Assembly: GCF_001417815.1 (NCBI RefSeq)
Contig: NZ_BCFK01000004.1
Span: 1-64,000, forward strand
DNA length: 64,000 nt
Direction: 5' to 3'
Source of the DNA: Bifidobacterium aesculapii
GTDB taxonomy: Bacteria > Actinomycetota > Actinomycetes > Actinomycetales > Bifidobacteriaceae
The position numbers and the translations under genes are program-made. Positions 37,285 to 47,320 of the stretch are shown here, piece after piece. The notes beneath the pieces are model-generated. The model was given only the letters and a program-made list of their open reading frames with translations. It ran no database searches and was not told the origin of the DNA. Position 1 is the stretch's first letter, and each line of letters begins with the position of its first letter.

Positions 37285-38124
37285 ATGCGCTTCACCAAGT
37301 CCGCCGCGGCCGCCCTCGCGGTCGTCGCCATCGCCGCGCTCGGCCTGTCCGCCTGCGGCAACTCGTCCACCGCCGCCAGCAAGGAGGATGACAAGACCAT
37401 CACCGTGGCCGCCAGCCCCACCCCGCACGCGGAGATCCTCAACAAGGCCGTCAAGCCGCTGCTGGAGAAGGACGGCTACAAGCTCGAGGTCAAGGAGTTC
37501 ACCGACTACGTGCAGCCGAACACCGCCACGGAGGACGGCGAGGTCGACGCGAACTACTTCCAGCACAAGCCCTACCTCGACAACTTCAACAAGGAGAAGG
37601 GCACCCACCTGGTCTCCGTCGAGACCGTCCACTTCGAGCCGTTCGGCCTGTACCCGGGCAAGACCAAGTCGCTCGACGCCCTTCAGGACGGCGCCGTCGT
37701 CGCCGTGCCGAACGACGCCACCAACGAGGCCCGCGCCCTCCTGCTCCTGCAGGACGCCGGCCTGATCAAGCTCAAGAACCCCGAGGACATCAACTCCACG
37801 CCGAAGGACATCACCTCCAACCCGAAGAACCTCCAGTTCAAGGAGCTCGAGGCCGCCGTCGTGCCGACCGTCATCAAGGACGTCGACATCGCCGCCCTCA
37901 ACGGCAACTACGCCATCCAGGCCGGCTTCGACGTCACCAAGGACGCTCTCCAGCTCGAGAAGGCCGACGGTCTGGCCGCCAAGACCTACGCGAACATCCT
38001 GGTCGTCAAGGAGGGCAACGAGAACACCGACAAGACCAAGGAACTCAAGAAGGCCCTCAACTCCAGCGAGGTGCGCGACTACATCAACGACAACTACAAG
38101 GGCGCCGTCGTCCCGGTCTTCTGA
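37285..38124 (+). CDS. metQ2: Methionine-binding lipoprotein, second locus
   Basis: 279 residues of the NlpA/MetQ family, with signal peptide and lipobox LSAC (Cys24). Domain markers include VAASPTPHAEILNKAVKPLL, FTDYVQPNTATEDGEVDANY and VAVPNDATNEARALLLLQDA. GAGAGGA precedes the ATG at 37285; the ATG at 37267 is an unlikely earlier start. The codons are strongly biased (AAG, ATC, GTC), more than in metQ at 18383, hinting at higher expression. Followed by metN2 and metI2. Confidence 0.92.
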   Translation: MRFTKSAAAALAVVAIAALGLSACGNSSTAASKEDDKTITVAASPTPHAEILNKAVKPLLEKDGYKLEVKEFTDYVQPNTATEDGEVDANYFQHKPYLDNFNKEKGTHLVSVETVHFEPFGLYPGKTKSLDALQDGAVVAVPNDATNEARALLLLQDAGLIKLKNPEDINSTPKDITSNPKNLQFKELEAAVVPTVIKDVDIAALNGNYAIQAGFDVTKDALQLEKADGLAAKTYANILVVKEGNENTDKTKELKKALNSSEVRDYINDNYKGAVVPVF

Positions 38125-38179
38125 TCGGCACGTCGAGTCGGACGCCCGACCCATCGGCCGGTTCCGGCCGGTACGATAC

Positions 38180-38219
38180 AATGCCGCACGGCGCGGGCGA
38201 GTCCCACACGTGCGGCATT
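38180..38219 (+). terminator. Attenuator-like hairpin between metQ2 and metN2
   Basis: AATGCCGCACG (38180-38190) and CGTGCGGCATT (38209-38219) make an 11-bp stem, followed by GCCGCGTTTTC. It probably trims the transcript so that binding protein is made in excess over the transporter. Confidence 0.6.
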
Positions 38220-38306
38220 GCCGCGTTTTCGCGCCGGTGCCGCACGCGCCGGCCGACGCCCATCCGTGACGGAAACACGACAAGGACACCTGATGAAGGA
38301 CACTCG

Positions 38307-39125
38307 ATGATCGAATTCGAGCATATGAAGAAAAGCTACGGCACCGGCGCGCAGGCGCACGAGGTGCTGCACGACATCAACCTGACCATCCGCGACGGCG
38401 AGGTGTTCGGCATCCTCGGCTCGTCCGGCGCCGGCAAGTCCACGCTGGTGCGCACCATCAACCTGCTGGAACGGCCCACCGGCGGCACGATCCTCATCGA
38501 CGGCCAGGACATCACGGGCGCCACCGGGCGCGAGCTCAAGGAGCTGCGTTCGAAGATCGGCATGATCTTCCAGAACTTCAACCTGTTCCAGCAGCGCACC
38601 GTGCTGCGCAACGTCACGTTCCCGCTCGAACTCGCCGGCAAGCCGAAGGCGCAGCGCGTGGCGCGCGCCGAACGGCTGCTCAGGCTCGTCGGGCTCGAGG
38701 ACTTCGCCGACCGGTACCCGAGCCAGCTGTCCGGCGGCCAGCAGCAGCGCGTCGCCATCGCGCGCGCCCTCGCCAACGAGCCGAAGATCATGCTGTGCGA
38801 CGAGGCGACCAGCGCGCTCGACTCCACCACCACCGTGCAGATCCTCGACCTGCTGCGCCGCATCAACCGCGAGCTCGGCGTCACGCTCGTCGTCATCACC
38901 CACTCGCTGTCCGTCGCCCGCAACATCTGCGACCGCGTCGCGATGATCGACGGCGGCGACATCGTCGAGATGGGGGAGACCGCCGAACTGTTCGCCCACC
39001 CGAAGAGCGACATCCTCAAGGCGCTCATCGCCAGCGCCGACGAGCAGAACGGGCGTGACGAGGACAAAGACGGCAAGCCGGTCGGCGGGAGCGCCGACGC
39101 CGAAGACGATGGGAAGGAGCGCTGA
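38307..39125 (+). CDS. metN2: Methionine ABC transporter ATPase without NIL domain
   Basis: 272 residues. Walker A GSSGAGKS, signature [15 protein letters not shown], Walker [14 protein letters not shown] and switch [10 protein letters not shown]. After the ATPase domain there are only ~30 charged, disordered residues ([10 protein letters not shown] ...), with no NIL regulatory domain, unlike metN at 17228. AAGGA at 38296 supports the ATG at 38307. Ends 2 bp before metI2. Confidence 0.92.
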   Translation: MIEFEHMKKSYGTGAQAHEVLHDINLTIRDGEVFGILGSSGAGKSTLVRTINLLERPTGGTILIDGQDITGATGRELKELRSKIGMIFQNFNLFQQRTVLRNVTFPLELAGKPKAQRVARAERLLRLVGLEDFADRYPSQLSGGQQQRVAIARALANEPKIMLCDEATSALDSTTTVQILDLLRRINRELGVTLVVITHSLSVARNICDRVAMIDGGDIVEMGETAELFAHPKSDILKALIASADEQNGRDEDKDGKPVGGSADAEDDGKER

Positions 39126-39127
39126 CC

Positions 39128-39808
39128 ATGGGGCAGACCATCAACGAATTCATCGCCAACTACGGCGAGCTGCTCATCGAGGGCACGCGCGACACGCTCA
39201 TCATGACCGGCGTATCCACGCTGCTCGCCTACGTGCTCGGCGTGCCGCTCGGCGTGCTGCTGACCATCACCGGCGCCAAATCGATCTGGCCGCACCGCGC
39301 GCTCAACACCGTGCTCGGCTGGATCGTGAACATCGGCCGTTCCATCCCGTTCATCATCCTGCTCGTCGCGATCATCCCGTTCACGCGCCTCATCGTCGGC
39401 ACGTCGCTCGGCGTCGAGGGCGCGATGGTGCCGCTCGTCATCTCCGCCGCGCCGTTCGTGGCGCGCATGGTCGAGCAGTCGCTCGCGGAAGTGGACGGCG
39501 GCCTGATCGAGGCGGCGCAGAGCTTCGGCGCGAACGGCTGGCAGATCGTCGTCAAGGTGCTGCTCGTGGAGAGCCTGCCCTCGCTGGTGCGCGGCGCGGC
39601 CATCACGTTCATCAACCTGTTCGGCTACTCCGCGATGGCCGGCACGGTCGGCGCGGGCGGTCTGGGCGACATCGCCATCCGCTACGGCTACCAGCGCTAC
39701 GAATACGACGTGATGCTCGTCGCCGTGATTCTGAGCGTCATCCTCGTGCAGATCATCCAGTCCTTCGGTGACTGGTTCGCGCGCCGCATCGACCATCACG
39801 CGCGCTGA
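39128..39808 (+). CDS. metI2: Methionine ABC transporter permease, second locus
   Basis: 226 residues with five membrane helices and the permease loop [20 protein letters not shown]. Conserved segments [20 protein letters not shown] and [20 protein letters not shown] match MetI, including the paralogue at 16566. GAAGGAG precedes the ATG. Completes the metQ2-N2-I2 importer. Confidence 0.92.
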   Translation: MGQTINEFIANYGELLIEGTRDTLIMTGVSTLLAYVLGVPLGVLLTITGAKSIWPHRALNTVLGWIVNIGRSIPFIILLVAIIPFTRLIVGTSLGVEGAMVPLVISAAPFVARMVEQSLAEVDGGLIEAAQSFGANGWQIVVKVLLVESLPSLVRGAAITFINLFGYSAMAGTVGAGGLGDIAIRYGYQRYEYDVMLVAVILSVILVQIIQSFGDWFARRIDHHAR

Positions 39809-39832
39809 CCGCGTCTCCCGGCATCGTCATCC

Positions 39833-39876
39833 GCGCGCGGCCCGTCCATCCCCTCACGAGGAGCCGGGCCGCGCGC
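39833..39876 (+). terminator. Hairpin after metI2
   Basis: GCGCGCGGCCCG (39833-39844) pairs with CGGGCCGCGCGC (39865-39876), 12 bp, 25 bp after the metI2 stop. No U-tract. Confidence 0.6.
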
Positions 39877-39940
39877 ATTGCGCCGGTCGGACCCGTCCGC
39901 GTCATGGGCGAGGTCGGCGCGGGTTGTTATCGTGAGTCGA

Positions 39941-40480
39941 ATGAGCACCATTGTCATGCACACCTCCGAAGGTGACATCACCATCAACCTGTTCGACGAC
40001 AAGGCCCCGGAAACGGTGAAGAACTTCCTCGGCCTCGCCACCGGCGAGAAGGAGTGGGCGGATCCGTACACCGGCCAGCCCTCCCACGGCAAGTTCTACA
40101 ACGGCCTGACCTTCCACCGCATCATCAAGGACTTCATGATCCAGGGCGGCTGCCCGCTCGGCACCGGCACCGGCGGCCCCGGCTACGACTTCGACGACGA
40201 GATCGACCCGTCCCTGAAGTTCGACCGTCCGTACCTGCTCGCCATGGCGAACGCCGGCCTGCGCCGCGGCCGTGACGGACAGGTGCACGGCACCAACGGC
40301 TCCCAGTTCTTCATCACCACCGTGCCGACCCCGTGGCTCGACGGCCACCACACGATCTTCGGCGAGGTCGCCGACGACGAGTCCAAGGCCGTCGTCGACA
40401 AGCTCGAGGCGCTGCCGACCGACCCGATGGACCGTCCGACCGAACCGGCCGTGATCACCTCCATCGACGTGGTCGAGTGA
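39941..40480 (+). CDS. Cyclophilin-type peptidyl-prolyl isomerase
   Basis: 179 residues. [16 protein letters not shown] carries the catalytic Arg/Phe region, and [27 protein letters not shown] is the cyclophilin hallmark. No signal peptide, so cytoplasmic; assists protein folding at Xaa-Pro bonds. The ATG at 39941 lacks a ribosome site and may be leaderless; a longer upstream frame is not conserved in character. Single-gene unit ended by a strong hairpin. Confidence 0.92.
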   Translation: MSTIVMHTSEGDITINLFDDKAPETVKNFLGLATGEKEWADPYTGQPSHGKFYNGLTFHRIIKDFMIQGGCPLGTGTGGPGYDFDDEIDPSLKFDRPYLLAMANAGLRRGRDGQVHGTNGSQFFITTVPTPWLDGHHTIFGEVADDESKAVVDKLEALPTDPMDRPTEPAVITSIDVVE

Positions 40481-40524
40481 CCGTCCGGGCATCGACGGCA
40501 CCCGTCGTGCTGTGACCATGTGGA

Positions 40525-40552
40525 CAGGGGGCTCCCTGAGGGGAGCCCCCTG
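40525..40552. terminator. Bidirectional terminator between cyclophilin and HAD genes
   Basis: CAGGGGGCTCCC (40525-40536), TGAG, GGGAGCCCCCTG (40541-40552): a perfect 12-bp stem with a tetraloop, 45 bp after the cyclophilin stop and 32 bp beyond the convergent HAD stop. Confidence 0.75.
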
Positions 40553-40583
40553 CCGTATATCCGTCCGTGGCATCCGCCGGCCG

Positions 40584-41393
40584 TCACAGCACGCCGAAAT
40601 GCCTCAACGCGTTCATCACGCCGTCATGGTCGACGTCGTCGGTGACATAGTCGGCGGCCGCCTTCGGACCCTCGGTCGCGTTGCCCATCGCCACGCCGAT
40701 GCCGGCGAACCGAAGCATCGTCTCGTCGTTGCCGCCGTCGCCGAACGCCATCACCTCGTCGCGCGTCCATCCGTAATGCCGCATGAAGCGCCGCATGCCC
40801 TGCGGCTTGCCGCCGTCCGCCGGAATGAGGTCGACGAAGTCCGGATGCCACCGCACGCCCTGGATGTTGCGGCACAGCGCCGTGAGCTCCGCCTGCTGCG
40901 CCTCGTCGATGTACGGACTGATCTGGAACGTCTCGTGGCTCGCCGGGCGCGTGTGCGGGTCGTCGGTGAACACCTGCGGCGCGGTCTTGCCGAGCTGGCG
41001 CCACGTGGCGCGCATCGGTTCGGTCACCTGGTTGAAGTACACGTAATCGGATTCGCAGAAGTTCGCCACCACGTCCGGATGTGCGTCGAGCCATGCGACG
41101 ACCGTGCGGATGTCGTCCGCGTCGAGCGGCTCCTTCTCGAGGAACCCGTGATCGTCGACGCAATACTGGCCGTTGAGGCCCACGATGCCGTCGAACGTGA
41201 CCGGGATCATGTCGAGCACGACCGTCATGTGGCTGGGCGCGCGACCGGTGCAGATGAACACCTTCACGCCCTTCGCCTGCAGCATGTGGAGCGCGTCGAT
41301 GGTCGACTGCGGCACGCTGTGCGTCACGAAGCTCGTCAACGTGCCGTCGATGTCGAAGAACACGGCCTTGATGTCCGGACCCGTAGCTGCCAT
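40584..41393 (-). CDS. Cof-type HAD phosphatase
   Basis: 269 residues. VFFDIDGTLTS is the catalytic aspartate motif, FICTGRAP the second, and VMAFGDGGNDETML the metal site; a C2-type cap lies between about 85 and 190. Cof-like HADs dephosphorylate small phosphorylated metabolites such as sugar phosphates or flavin cofactors. GGAGG precedes the ATG at 41393. Divergent from the amidohydrolase gene. Confidence 0.9.
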   Translation of the reverse strand: MAATGPDIKAVFFDIDGTLTSFVTHSVPQSTIDALHMLQAKGVKVFICTGRAPSHMTVVLDMIPVTFDGIVGLNGQYCVDDHGFLEKEPLDADDIRTVVAWLDAHPDVVANFCESDYVYFNQVTEPMRATWRQLGKTAPQVFTDDPHTRPASHETFQISPYIDEAQQAELTALCRNIQGVRWHPDFVDLIPADGGKPQGMRRFMRHYGWTRDEVMAFGDGGNDETMLRFAGIGVAMGNATEGPKAAADYVTDDVDHDGVMNALRHFGVL

Positions 41394-41478
41394 GGAGACC
41401 TCCACTTCATACTTCATGCGCGTTCCCATAATTGGGCCATGCATTCCAGTGTACAAAGCGAAGGCGTACTGTGAAGGC

Positions 41479-42639
41479 ATGACCGAGAACATCGAACCGG
41501 ACCCGGAACTCGTGGGCATCCGCCACTACCTGCATGCACACCCCGAGCGCAGCTTCAAGGAATACGACACCAGCATCTACCTCGCCGACCAGCTGAAGGC
41601 GCACGGCATCGAGATCCTCGACAATCCGCTGGAGACCGGCGTGGTCGGCCTCATCCGCGGCGGGGGAGGGCCGGGGCCTCGCGTGGCGTTGCGCGCCGAC
41701 ATCGACGGCCTGCCCATCGTCGAGGACACCGGGCTGCCGTTCGCCTCCGTCAACACGGGCGTCATGCACGGCTGCGGGCACGACCTGCACATGACCGGCC
41801 TGCTGGGCGCCGCGTTCCGGCTCGCCGCCCGCCGCGACCGGTTCGCCGGTTCCGTCAAGATCCTCTTCCAGCCGAGCGAGGAGACCGGTCAGGGTGCGTT
41901 CGCGATGATCGGGGCCGGGCTTCTCGACGACGTGGACGCGATCATCGGCACGCACAACAATCCGAACTACGCGCCCGGTCAGGTCGCCGTCGGCGCCGAT
42001 CCGATGATGGCCGGCTGCGTGCGTTTCCAGGTCACGCTGCACGCCGAGGGCACGCATGCCGGGTACCCGCACAAGGGCACCGGCCCCATCGAGGCGATGG
42101 CGTCCATGGTGCTCGAACTGCAGACCATCGTCAGCCGCAACATCTCCGCCCTGCACCCGCTCGTCCTGTCCGTCACCGAAGTGCACGGCGGCCGCGTGTG
42201 GAACGTCGTGCCCGCCGAGGCCGGGTTCCAGGGCACCGTGCGCTACTTCCACAAGGAGGACAGCCTGCTCGCCGAGCGCCGCTTCCGGGCGATCGTCGCG
42301 CACACCGCCGAGGCGTTCGGCATTACCGCGGACGTCGAGTGGGACGACTTCCAGGATCCGGTCGTCTCCGACGCGTCGCTCGCCCGCGCCGTCGCCGCCG
42401 ACGTGCCCGGCTACGGCGAGCTCGAGCCGATACGCCCGTCGATGGCGGGGGAGGACTTCTGCGAGTTCGCCGACGTGACACGCACCGTGTTCGCGTTCAT
42501 CGGCTCGAACGGCGCGCAAGGTTGCGCCGATTGGCACAGCCCGCGTTTCGTCGGGCTCGACGCCTCCATCCCGACGTTCGTCGACTTCTACGAGAAGGCC
42601 GCATTGCGCGTGCTCGGGGAGCTCGCCGCCGGCCGGTGA
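41479..42639 (+). CDS. M20-family amidohydrolase (hippurate hydrolase-like)
   Basis: 386 residues. VMHGCGHDLHMT gives metal ligands, LFQPSEETGQGAFAMI the catalytic Glu region, AIIGTHNNPNYAPGQVAVG another ligand histidine, and PSMAGEDFCEF the closing motif; the dimerisation domain is at about 180-290. Family members cleave amide bonds in N-acyl or N-carbamoyl amino acids and related conjugates, including hippurate. No ribosome site at good distance; GAAGG is 1 bp before the ATG. Confidence 0.9.
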   Translation: MTENIEPDPELVGIRHYLHAHPERSFKEYDTSIYLADQLKAHGIEILDNPLETGVVGLIRGGGGPGPRVALRADIDGLPIVEDTGLPFASVNTGVMHGCGHDLHMTGLLGAAFRLAARRDRFAGSVKILFQPSEETGQGAFAMIGAGLLDDVDAIIGTHNNPNYAPGQVAVGADPMMAGCVRFQVTLHAEGTHAGYPHKGTGPIEAMASMVLELQTIVSRNISALHPLVLSVTEVHGGRVWNVVPAEAGFQGTVRYFHKEDSLLAERRFRAIVAHTAEAFGITADVEWDDFQDPVVSDASLARAVAADVPGYGELEPIRPSMAGEDFCEFADVTRTVFAFIGSNGAQGCADWHSPRFVGLDASIPTFVDFYEKAALRVLGELAAGR

Positions 42640-42704
42640 CGCGTCCGTGGCGCACATGTCGGAAAACCGCGTGCGCCACGGCGAAGGGATTAGGATAGGG
42701 GACC

Positions 42705-44405
42705 ATGACACAGATTCGCTTCGCACTCGCACAGATCGACACCTGCGTCGGCGACCTCGCCGGCAATGCCGCCAAGGTGCTCGACTTCAGCCGCAGGGCC
42801 GCCGAGGAAGGCTCCGCCAAGGTCGTCGTCTTCCCGGAGATGACGCTCACCGGCTACCCGATCGAGGACCTCGCCCTGCGCCGCACGTTCCGCCAGGCCG
42901 CGTGGGACACGGCGAACGACCTCGCCGCCGACCTGAGGAAGGCGGGGCTGCGCGACCTGTACGTGGTGGTCGGCACCGTCGGCACCGACCGCGCCACCGA
43001 CAAGCCGTACAACCGTCTCGTCGTCCTGCATGACGGCGTCGTCTGGGCCGGCTACGACAAGCACTTCCTGCCCAACTACGGCGTGTTCGACGAATTCCGC
43101 ATCTTCAAGGCGGGCGACCGCTCCGTCGTGCTCGACGTGGACGGCGCCCGTCTCGGCGTCGCCATCTGCGAGGACATCTGGCAGGACGGCGGCCCCGTCG
43201 CCGAACTCGCGGGCCGCGACATCGACGCGCTCGTCACCATCAACGGCTCCCCGTACGAGGAGGGCAAGGGCGACGTGCGTCTCGACCTGGCGAAGCGCCG
43301 CGCGGCGGAGGTGGGGGCGCCGCTCATCTACCTCAACCAGGTGGGCGGGCAGGACGACCTCGTCTTCGACGGCGGCAGCTTCGTCGTCGAATCCGACGGC
43401 ACGCTCGTCGAACGCAGCCCGATGTTCATGGAGGATCTCTCCTTCTGGACGCTCGACACCGGCAAGGTGCATCAGGCCAAGTCGACCATCGCGCCGTTGC
43501 CGGACCCGGACGAGGAGGTGTACACCGCCTGCGTGCTCGGACTGAAGGACTACATGGCCAAGAACCGGTTCACGGGCGTCACGCTCGGCCTGTCGGGCGG
43601 CATCGACTCCGCGCTCGTCGCCGCGATGGCGGCCGACGCGGTCGGCGGCGCCAACGTGCACGGCATCTCCATGCCCTCCATGTACTCCTCCGACGGTTCG
43701 AAGGACGACGCGGCCGATCTCGCCGCCAACATCGGCGCGCACTACGACGTGCAGCCCATCGAGCCGCTGTTCGACGCCTACCAGAACCAGCTGCATCTGG
43801 ACGGCGTGGCCGCGGAGAACCTCCAGGCGCGCATCCGCGGCGTCATCGTCATGGCGTATTCGAACTCCAAGGGGCTGCTCGCCGTCGCCACCGGCAACAA
43901 GAGCGAGCTCGCGTGCGGCTATTCGACGATCTACGGCGACGCGGTCGGCGGATATGCGCCCATCAAGGACCTGCTCAAGACGCGCGTGTGGGAGCTCGCC
44001 CGCTGGCGCAACAAAGCCGCCGCCGCAGGCGTCGGCATCGGCGGCCTGAGGATCGTGGGCAACGAGAGGGGCGATGCCGGCACGCCGCTGAAGGACGGCG
44101 TGATGATTCCCGTCGCCTCCATCGAGAAGGCGCCCTCGGCCGAGCTGCGCCCCGGCCAGAAGGATTCCGATTCGCTGCCCGAATACGCGCTGCTCGACAA
44201 GGTGCTCGCCGCGTACATCGAGCATGCGCACGGGCGCGCCGACCTGCTCGCGGACGGTTTCGACGAGAAGACCGTCGATACGGTGATGCGGCTCGTGGAC
44301 CGCGCCGAATGGAAGCGCCGCCAGTACCCGCTGGGGCCGAAGGTCACCGCCCTCGCGTTCGGCAGGGACCGTCGTCTGCCGATCACCAACGCGTTCCGGG
44401 AGTAG
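42705..44405 (+). CDS. nadE: Glutamine-dependent NAD+ synthetase
   Basis: 566 residues. The N-terminal nitrilase-type glutaminase has its triad Glu45, Lys119 and Cys155 (VAICEDIW). The synthetase part follows, with the ATP-pyrophosphatase loop GLSGGIDSALV and GNKSELACGYSTIYGDAVGG. It makes NAD+ from nicotinic acid adenine dinucleotide using glutamine and ATP. The ATG follows TAGGATAGGGG. Confidence 0.97.
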   Translation: MTQIRFALAQIDTCVGDLAGNAAKVLDFSRRAAEEGSAKVVVFPEMTLTGYPIEDLALRRTFRQAAWDTANDLAADLRKAGLRDLYVVVGTVGTDRATDKPYNRLVVLHDGVVWAGYDKHFLPNYGVFDEFRIFKAGDRSVVLDVDGARLGVAICEDIWQDGGPVAELAGRDIDALVTINGSPYEEGKGDVRLDLAKRRAAEVGAPLIYLNQVGGQDDLVFDGGSFVVESDGTLVERSPMFMEDLSFWTLDTGKVHQAKSTIAPLPDPDEEVYTACVLGLKDYMAKNRFTGVTLGLSGGIDSALVAAMAADAVGGANVHGISMPSMYSSDGSKDDAADLAANIGAHYDVQPIEPLFDAYQNQLHLDGVAAENLQARIRGVIVMAYSNSKGLLAVATGNKSELACGYSTIYGDAVGGYAPIKDLLKTRVWELARWRNKAAAAGVGIGGLRIVGNERGDAGTPLKDGVMIPVASIEKAPSAELRPGQKDSDSLPEYALLDKVLAAYIEHAHGRADLLADGFDEKTVDTVMRLVDRAEWKRRQYPLGPKVTALAFGRDRRLPITNAFRE

Positions 44406-44453
44406 CCCGGAGGCGTTGCACTGCGTTCGTGGATTTCGCGGAAAGGGGAAGAC

Positions 44454-44660
44454 ATGGCGAAGGACACACGGTGGTATTTCAACATGGTCACGGGCAAGCC
44501 CGAGCAGGGGCCGCAGTCCCCGATCGAGCAGCGCATGGGGCCGTACAAGTCCCGTGAGGACGCCCTGGACGCCTGGAAGATCTTCCAGGACAGGGAGACG
44601 CTGTGGAAGGAGCAGGATCGGCAGTGGAACCTCAATTGGGATCGTCCGCGTGAACGATAA
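44454..44660 (+). CDS. Short actinobacterial hypothetical (SPOR-like)
   Basis: 68 residues: WYFNMVTGKPEQGP, then a conserved RMGPYKSREDALDAWKIFQD. This matches a family of ~70-residue actinobacterial proteins often annotated as SPOR-domain or hypothetical. GGAAAGGGGAAG precedes the ATG. Soluble, highly charged. It lies between nadE and the pflB promoter; function unknown. Confidence 0.75.
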   Translation: MAKDTRWYFNMVTGKPEQGPQSPIEQRMGPYKSREDALDAWKIFQDRETLWKEQDRQWNLNWDRPRER

Positions 44661-44665
44661 CGAAA

Positions 44666-44681
44666 TGTGAGATAGTTCACG
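44666..44681 (+). promoter_or_regulatory. CRP/FNR (GlxR-like) site upstream of pflB
   Basis: TGTGAGATAGTTCACG fits the actinobacterial GlxR pattern TGTGA-NN-TA-NN-TCAC. It is centred about 100 bp before the pflB start, upstream of a possible promoter at 44693-44720. A plausible cAMP- or redox-responsive activator site. Confidence 0.55.
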
Positions 44682-44690
44682 TCGATTTTA

Positions 44691-44731
44691 CGTTGGTTCC
44701 CAGTCTCGAACCGTTACACTGGGAACCAACG
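44691..44731 (+). promoter_or_regulatory. 14-bp dyad over the pflB promoter
   Basis: CGTTGGTTCCCAGT (44691-44704) and ACTGGGAACCAACG (44718-44731) are perfectly complementary around 13 bases. A possible promoter, TTGGTT-16-TACACT, is inside it. It may be an operator or, if transcribed from further upstream, a leader hairpin. Confidence 0.6.
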
Positions 44732-44772
44732 ACGACGAAGGTGCGTCGCAAGTACAACACCAAGGAGTGGAA

Positions 44773-47148
44773 ATGACAGCTGTTGAATCCGCTGCGCTGA
44801 CCCAGGAGGAGCTCGACGCCAAGGCGTGGGACGGCTTCGAGGGCGGCAACTGGCAGAAGGACATCGACGTTCGCGACTTCATCCAGAAGAACTACACCCC
44901 GTACGAGGGCGATGAGTCGTTCCTCGCTCCGGCCACCGAGAAGACCAAGCACCTGTGGCAGTACCTCGACGACAACTACCTGTCCGTCGAGCGCAAGCAG
45001 CGCGTCTACGACGTGGACACCCACACCCCGGCCGGCATCGACGCCTTCCCCGCGGGCTACATCGACTCCCCGGAGGTCGACAACGTCATCGTGGGTCTCC
45101 AGACCGACGTCCCCTGCAAGCGCGCGATGATGCCGAACGGCGGCTGGCGCATGGTCGAGCAGGCCATCCGCGAGGCCGGCAAGGAGCCGGATCCGGAGAT
45201 CAAGAAGATCTTCACCAAGTACCGCAAGACCCACAACGACGGCGTCTTCGGCGTGTACACCAAGCAGATCAAGATCGCCCGCCACAACAAGATCCTCACC
45301 GGTCTGCCGGACGCCTACGGCCGCGGCCGCATCATCGGCGACTACCGTCGCGTCGCGCTGTACGGCGTGAACAAGCTCATCGCCTTCAAGAAGCGCGACA
45401 AGGACTCCGTGCCGTACCGCAACGACTTCACCGAGCCGGAGATCGAGCACTGGATTCGCTTCCGCGAGGAGCACGACGAGCAGATCAAGGCCCTCAAGCA
45501 GCTCATCAACCTGGGCAACGAGTACGGCCTCGACCTGACCCGTCCGGCCCAGACCGCTCAGGAAGCCGTGCAGTGGACCTACATGGGCTACCTCGCCTCC
45601 ATCAAGTCCCAGGACGGCGCCGCCATGTCCTTCGGCCGCAACTCCGCCTTCCTCGACTGCTACATCCAGCGTGACCTCGAGGCCGGCAAGATCAACGAGA
45701 CCGACGCCCAGGAGCTCATCGACAACATCGTCATGAAGCTGCGCATCGTCCGCTTCCTGCGCACCAAGGACTACGACAACATCTTCTCCGGCGACCCGTA
45801 CTGGGCGACCTGGTCCGACGCCGGCTTCGGCGACGACGGCCGTCCGCTGGTCACCAAGACCTCGTTCCGTCTGCTCAACACGCTGACCCTCGAGCACCTC
45901 GGCCCCGGCCCGGAGCCGAACATCACCATCTTCTGGGATCCGAAGCTGCCCGAAGGCTACAAGCGCTTCTGCGCCAAGATCTCCATCGACACCTCCGCCA
46001 TCCAGTACGAGTCCGATCGTGAGATCCGCGGCCACTGGGGCGACGACGCCGCCATCGCGTGCTGCGTCTCCCCGATGCGAGTCGGCAAGCAGATGCAGTT
46101 CTTCGCCGCCCGCGTGAACTCCGCCAAGGCCCTGCTGTACGCCATCAACGGCGGCCGTGACGAGATGACCGGCATGCAGGTCATCGACAAGGGCGTCATC
46201 GAGCCGATCGCCCCGGAGGCCGACGGCACCCTCGACTACGAGAAGGTCAAGAACAACTACGAGAAGGCCCTCGAGTGGCTGTCCGAGACCTACGTCATGG
46301 CGCTGAACATCATCCACTACATGCACGATAAGTACGCGTACGAGTCCATCGAGATGGCCCTGCACGACAAGGAGGTGTACCGCACCCTGGGTTGCGGCAT
46401 GTCCGGTCTGTCCATCGCCGCCGACTCCCTCGCCGCGATCAAGTACGCCAAGGTGTACCCGATCACCAACGCCGAGGCCAAGACCCTCGAAGGCCACGAG
46501 TACGAGTACGTCGAGGGCGCGGACGACGACCTGGTCGTCGGCTACCGCACCGAGGGCGAGTTCCCGATCTACGGCAACGACGACGACCGCGCCGACGACA
46601 TCGCCAAGTGGGTCGTCTCCACGGTCATGGGCCAGGTCAAGCGTCTGCCGGTCTACCGCGGCGCCGTCCCGACCCAGTCCATCCTGACGATCACCTCCAA
46701 CGTGGAGTACGGCAAGAACACCGGTTCCTTCCCGTCCGGCCACAAGAAGGGCACCCCGTACGCCCCGGGCGCCAACCCGGAGAACGGCATGGACTCCCAC
46801 GGCATGCTGCCGTCCATGTTCTCCGTCGGCAAGATCGACTACAACGACGCGCTTGACGGCATCTCGCTGACCAACACCATCACCCCCGATGGTCTCGGCC
46901 GCGACGAGGACGAGCGCATCGGCAACCTGGTCGGCATCCTCGACGCCGGCAACGGCCACGGCCTCTACCACGCGAACATCAACGTCCTGCGCAAGGAGAC
47001 CATGGAGGACGCCGTCGAGCACCCGGAGAAGTACCCGCACCTGACCGTGCGCGTCTCCGGCTACGCGGTGAACTTCGTCAAGCTCACCAAGGAGCAGCAG
47101 CTCGATGTCATCTCCCGCACCTTCCACCAGGGTGCCGTCACCGACTGA
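44773..47148 (+). CDS. pflB: Pyruvate formate-lyase
   Basis: 791 residues. The catalytic cysteine pair is Cys430-Cys431 (IACCVSPMR) and the glycyl radical is Gly763 in [10 protein letters not shown]. It converts pyruvate and CoA to acetyl-CoA and formate anaerobically, giving bifidobacteria extra ATP alongside their fructose-6-phosphate shunt. AAGGAG 5 bp before the ATG at 44773. The codon use is extremely biased, a sign of high expression. Followed by a terminator and then its activase. Confidence 0.98.
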   Translation: MTAVESAALTQEELDAKAWDGFEGGNWQKDIDVRDFIQKNYTPYEGDESFLAPATEKTKHLWQYLDDNYLSVERKQRVYDVDTHTPAGIDAFPAGYIDSPEVDNVIVGLQTDVPCKRAMMPNGGWRMVEQAIREAGKEPDPEIKKIFTKYRKTHNDGVFGVYTKQIKIARHNKILTGLPDAYGRGRIIGDYRRVALYGVNKLIAFKKRDKDSVPYRNDFTEPEIEHWIRFREEHDEQIKALKQLINLGNEYGLDLTRPAQTAQEAVQWTYMGYLASIKSQDGAAMSFGRNSAFLDCYIQRDLEAGKINETDAQELIDNIVMKLRIVRFLRTKDYDNIFSGDPYWATWSDAGFGDDGRPLVTKTSFRLLNTLTLEHLGPGPEPNITIFWDPKLPEGYKRFCAKISIDTSAIQYESDREIRGHWGDDAAIACCVSPMRVGKQMQFFAARVNSAKALLYAINGGRDEMTGMQVIDKGVIEPIAPEADGTLDYEKVKNNYEKALEWLSETYVMALNIIHYMHDKYAYESIEMALHDKEVYRTLGCGMSGLSIAADSLAAIKYAKVYPITNAEAKTLEGHEYEYVEGADDDLVVGYRTEGEFPIYGNDDDRADDIAKWVVSTVMGQVKRLPVYRGAVPTQSILTITSNVEYGKNTGSFPSGHKKGTPYAPGANPENGMDSHGMLPSMFSVGKIDYNDALDGISLTNTITPDGLGRDEDERIGNLVGILDAGNGHGLYHANINVLRKETMEDAVEHPEKYPHLTVRVSGYAVNFVKLTKEQQLDVISRTFHQGAVTD

Positions 47149-47193
47149 TCGCCCATCAGCCGAACATGACCGCGTAACGCGGTAGAACGAACC

Positions 47194-47221
47194 GAAGGGG
47201 TGGGATTCGTCCCACCCCTTC
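47194..47221 (+). terminator. Terminator between pflB and pflA
   Basis: GAAGGGGTGGG (47194-47204) and CCCACCCCTTC (47211-47221), 11-bp stem, followed by TTCG. It should make pflA mRNA less abundant than pflB mRNA. Confidence 0.8.
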
Positions 47222-47320
47222 TTCGATGACGGCTTCGAGCCGCAGCGCGCATGGCACCACGTGCCCGGCGCAACCACACACCTTCGACAACGCATCACCA
47301 CTTGGAACAGGAGGACAACG

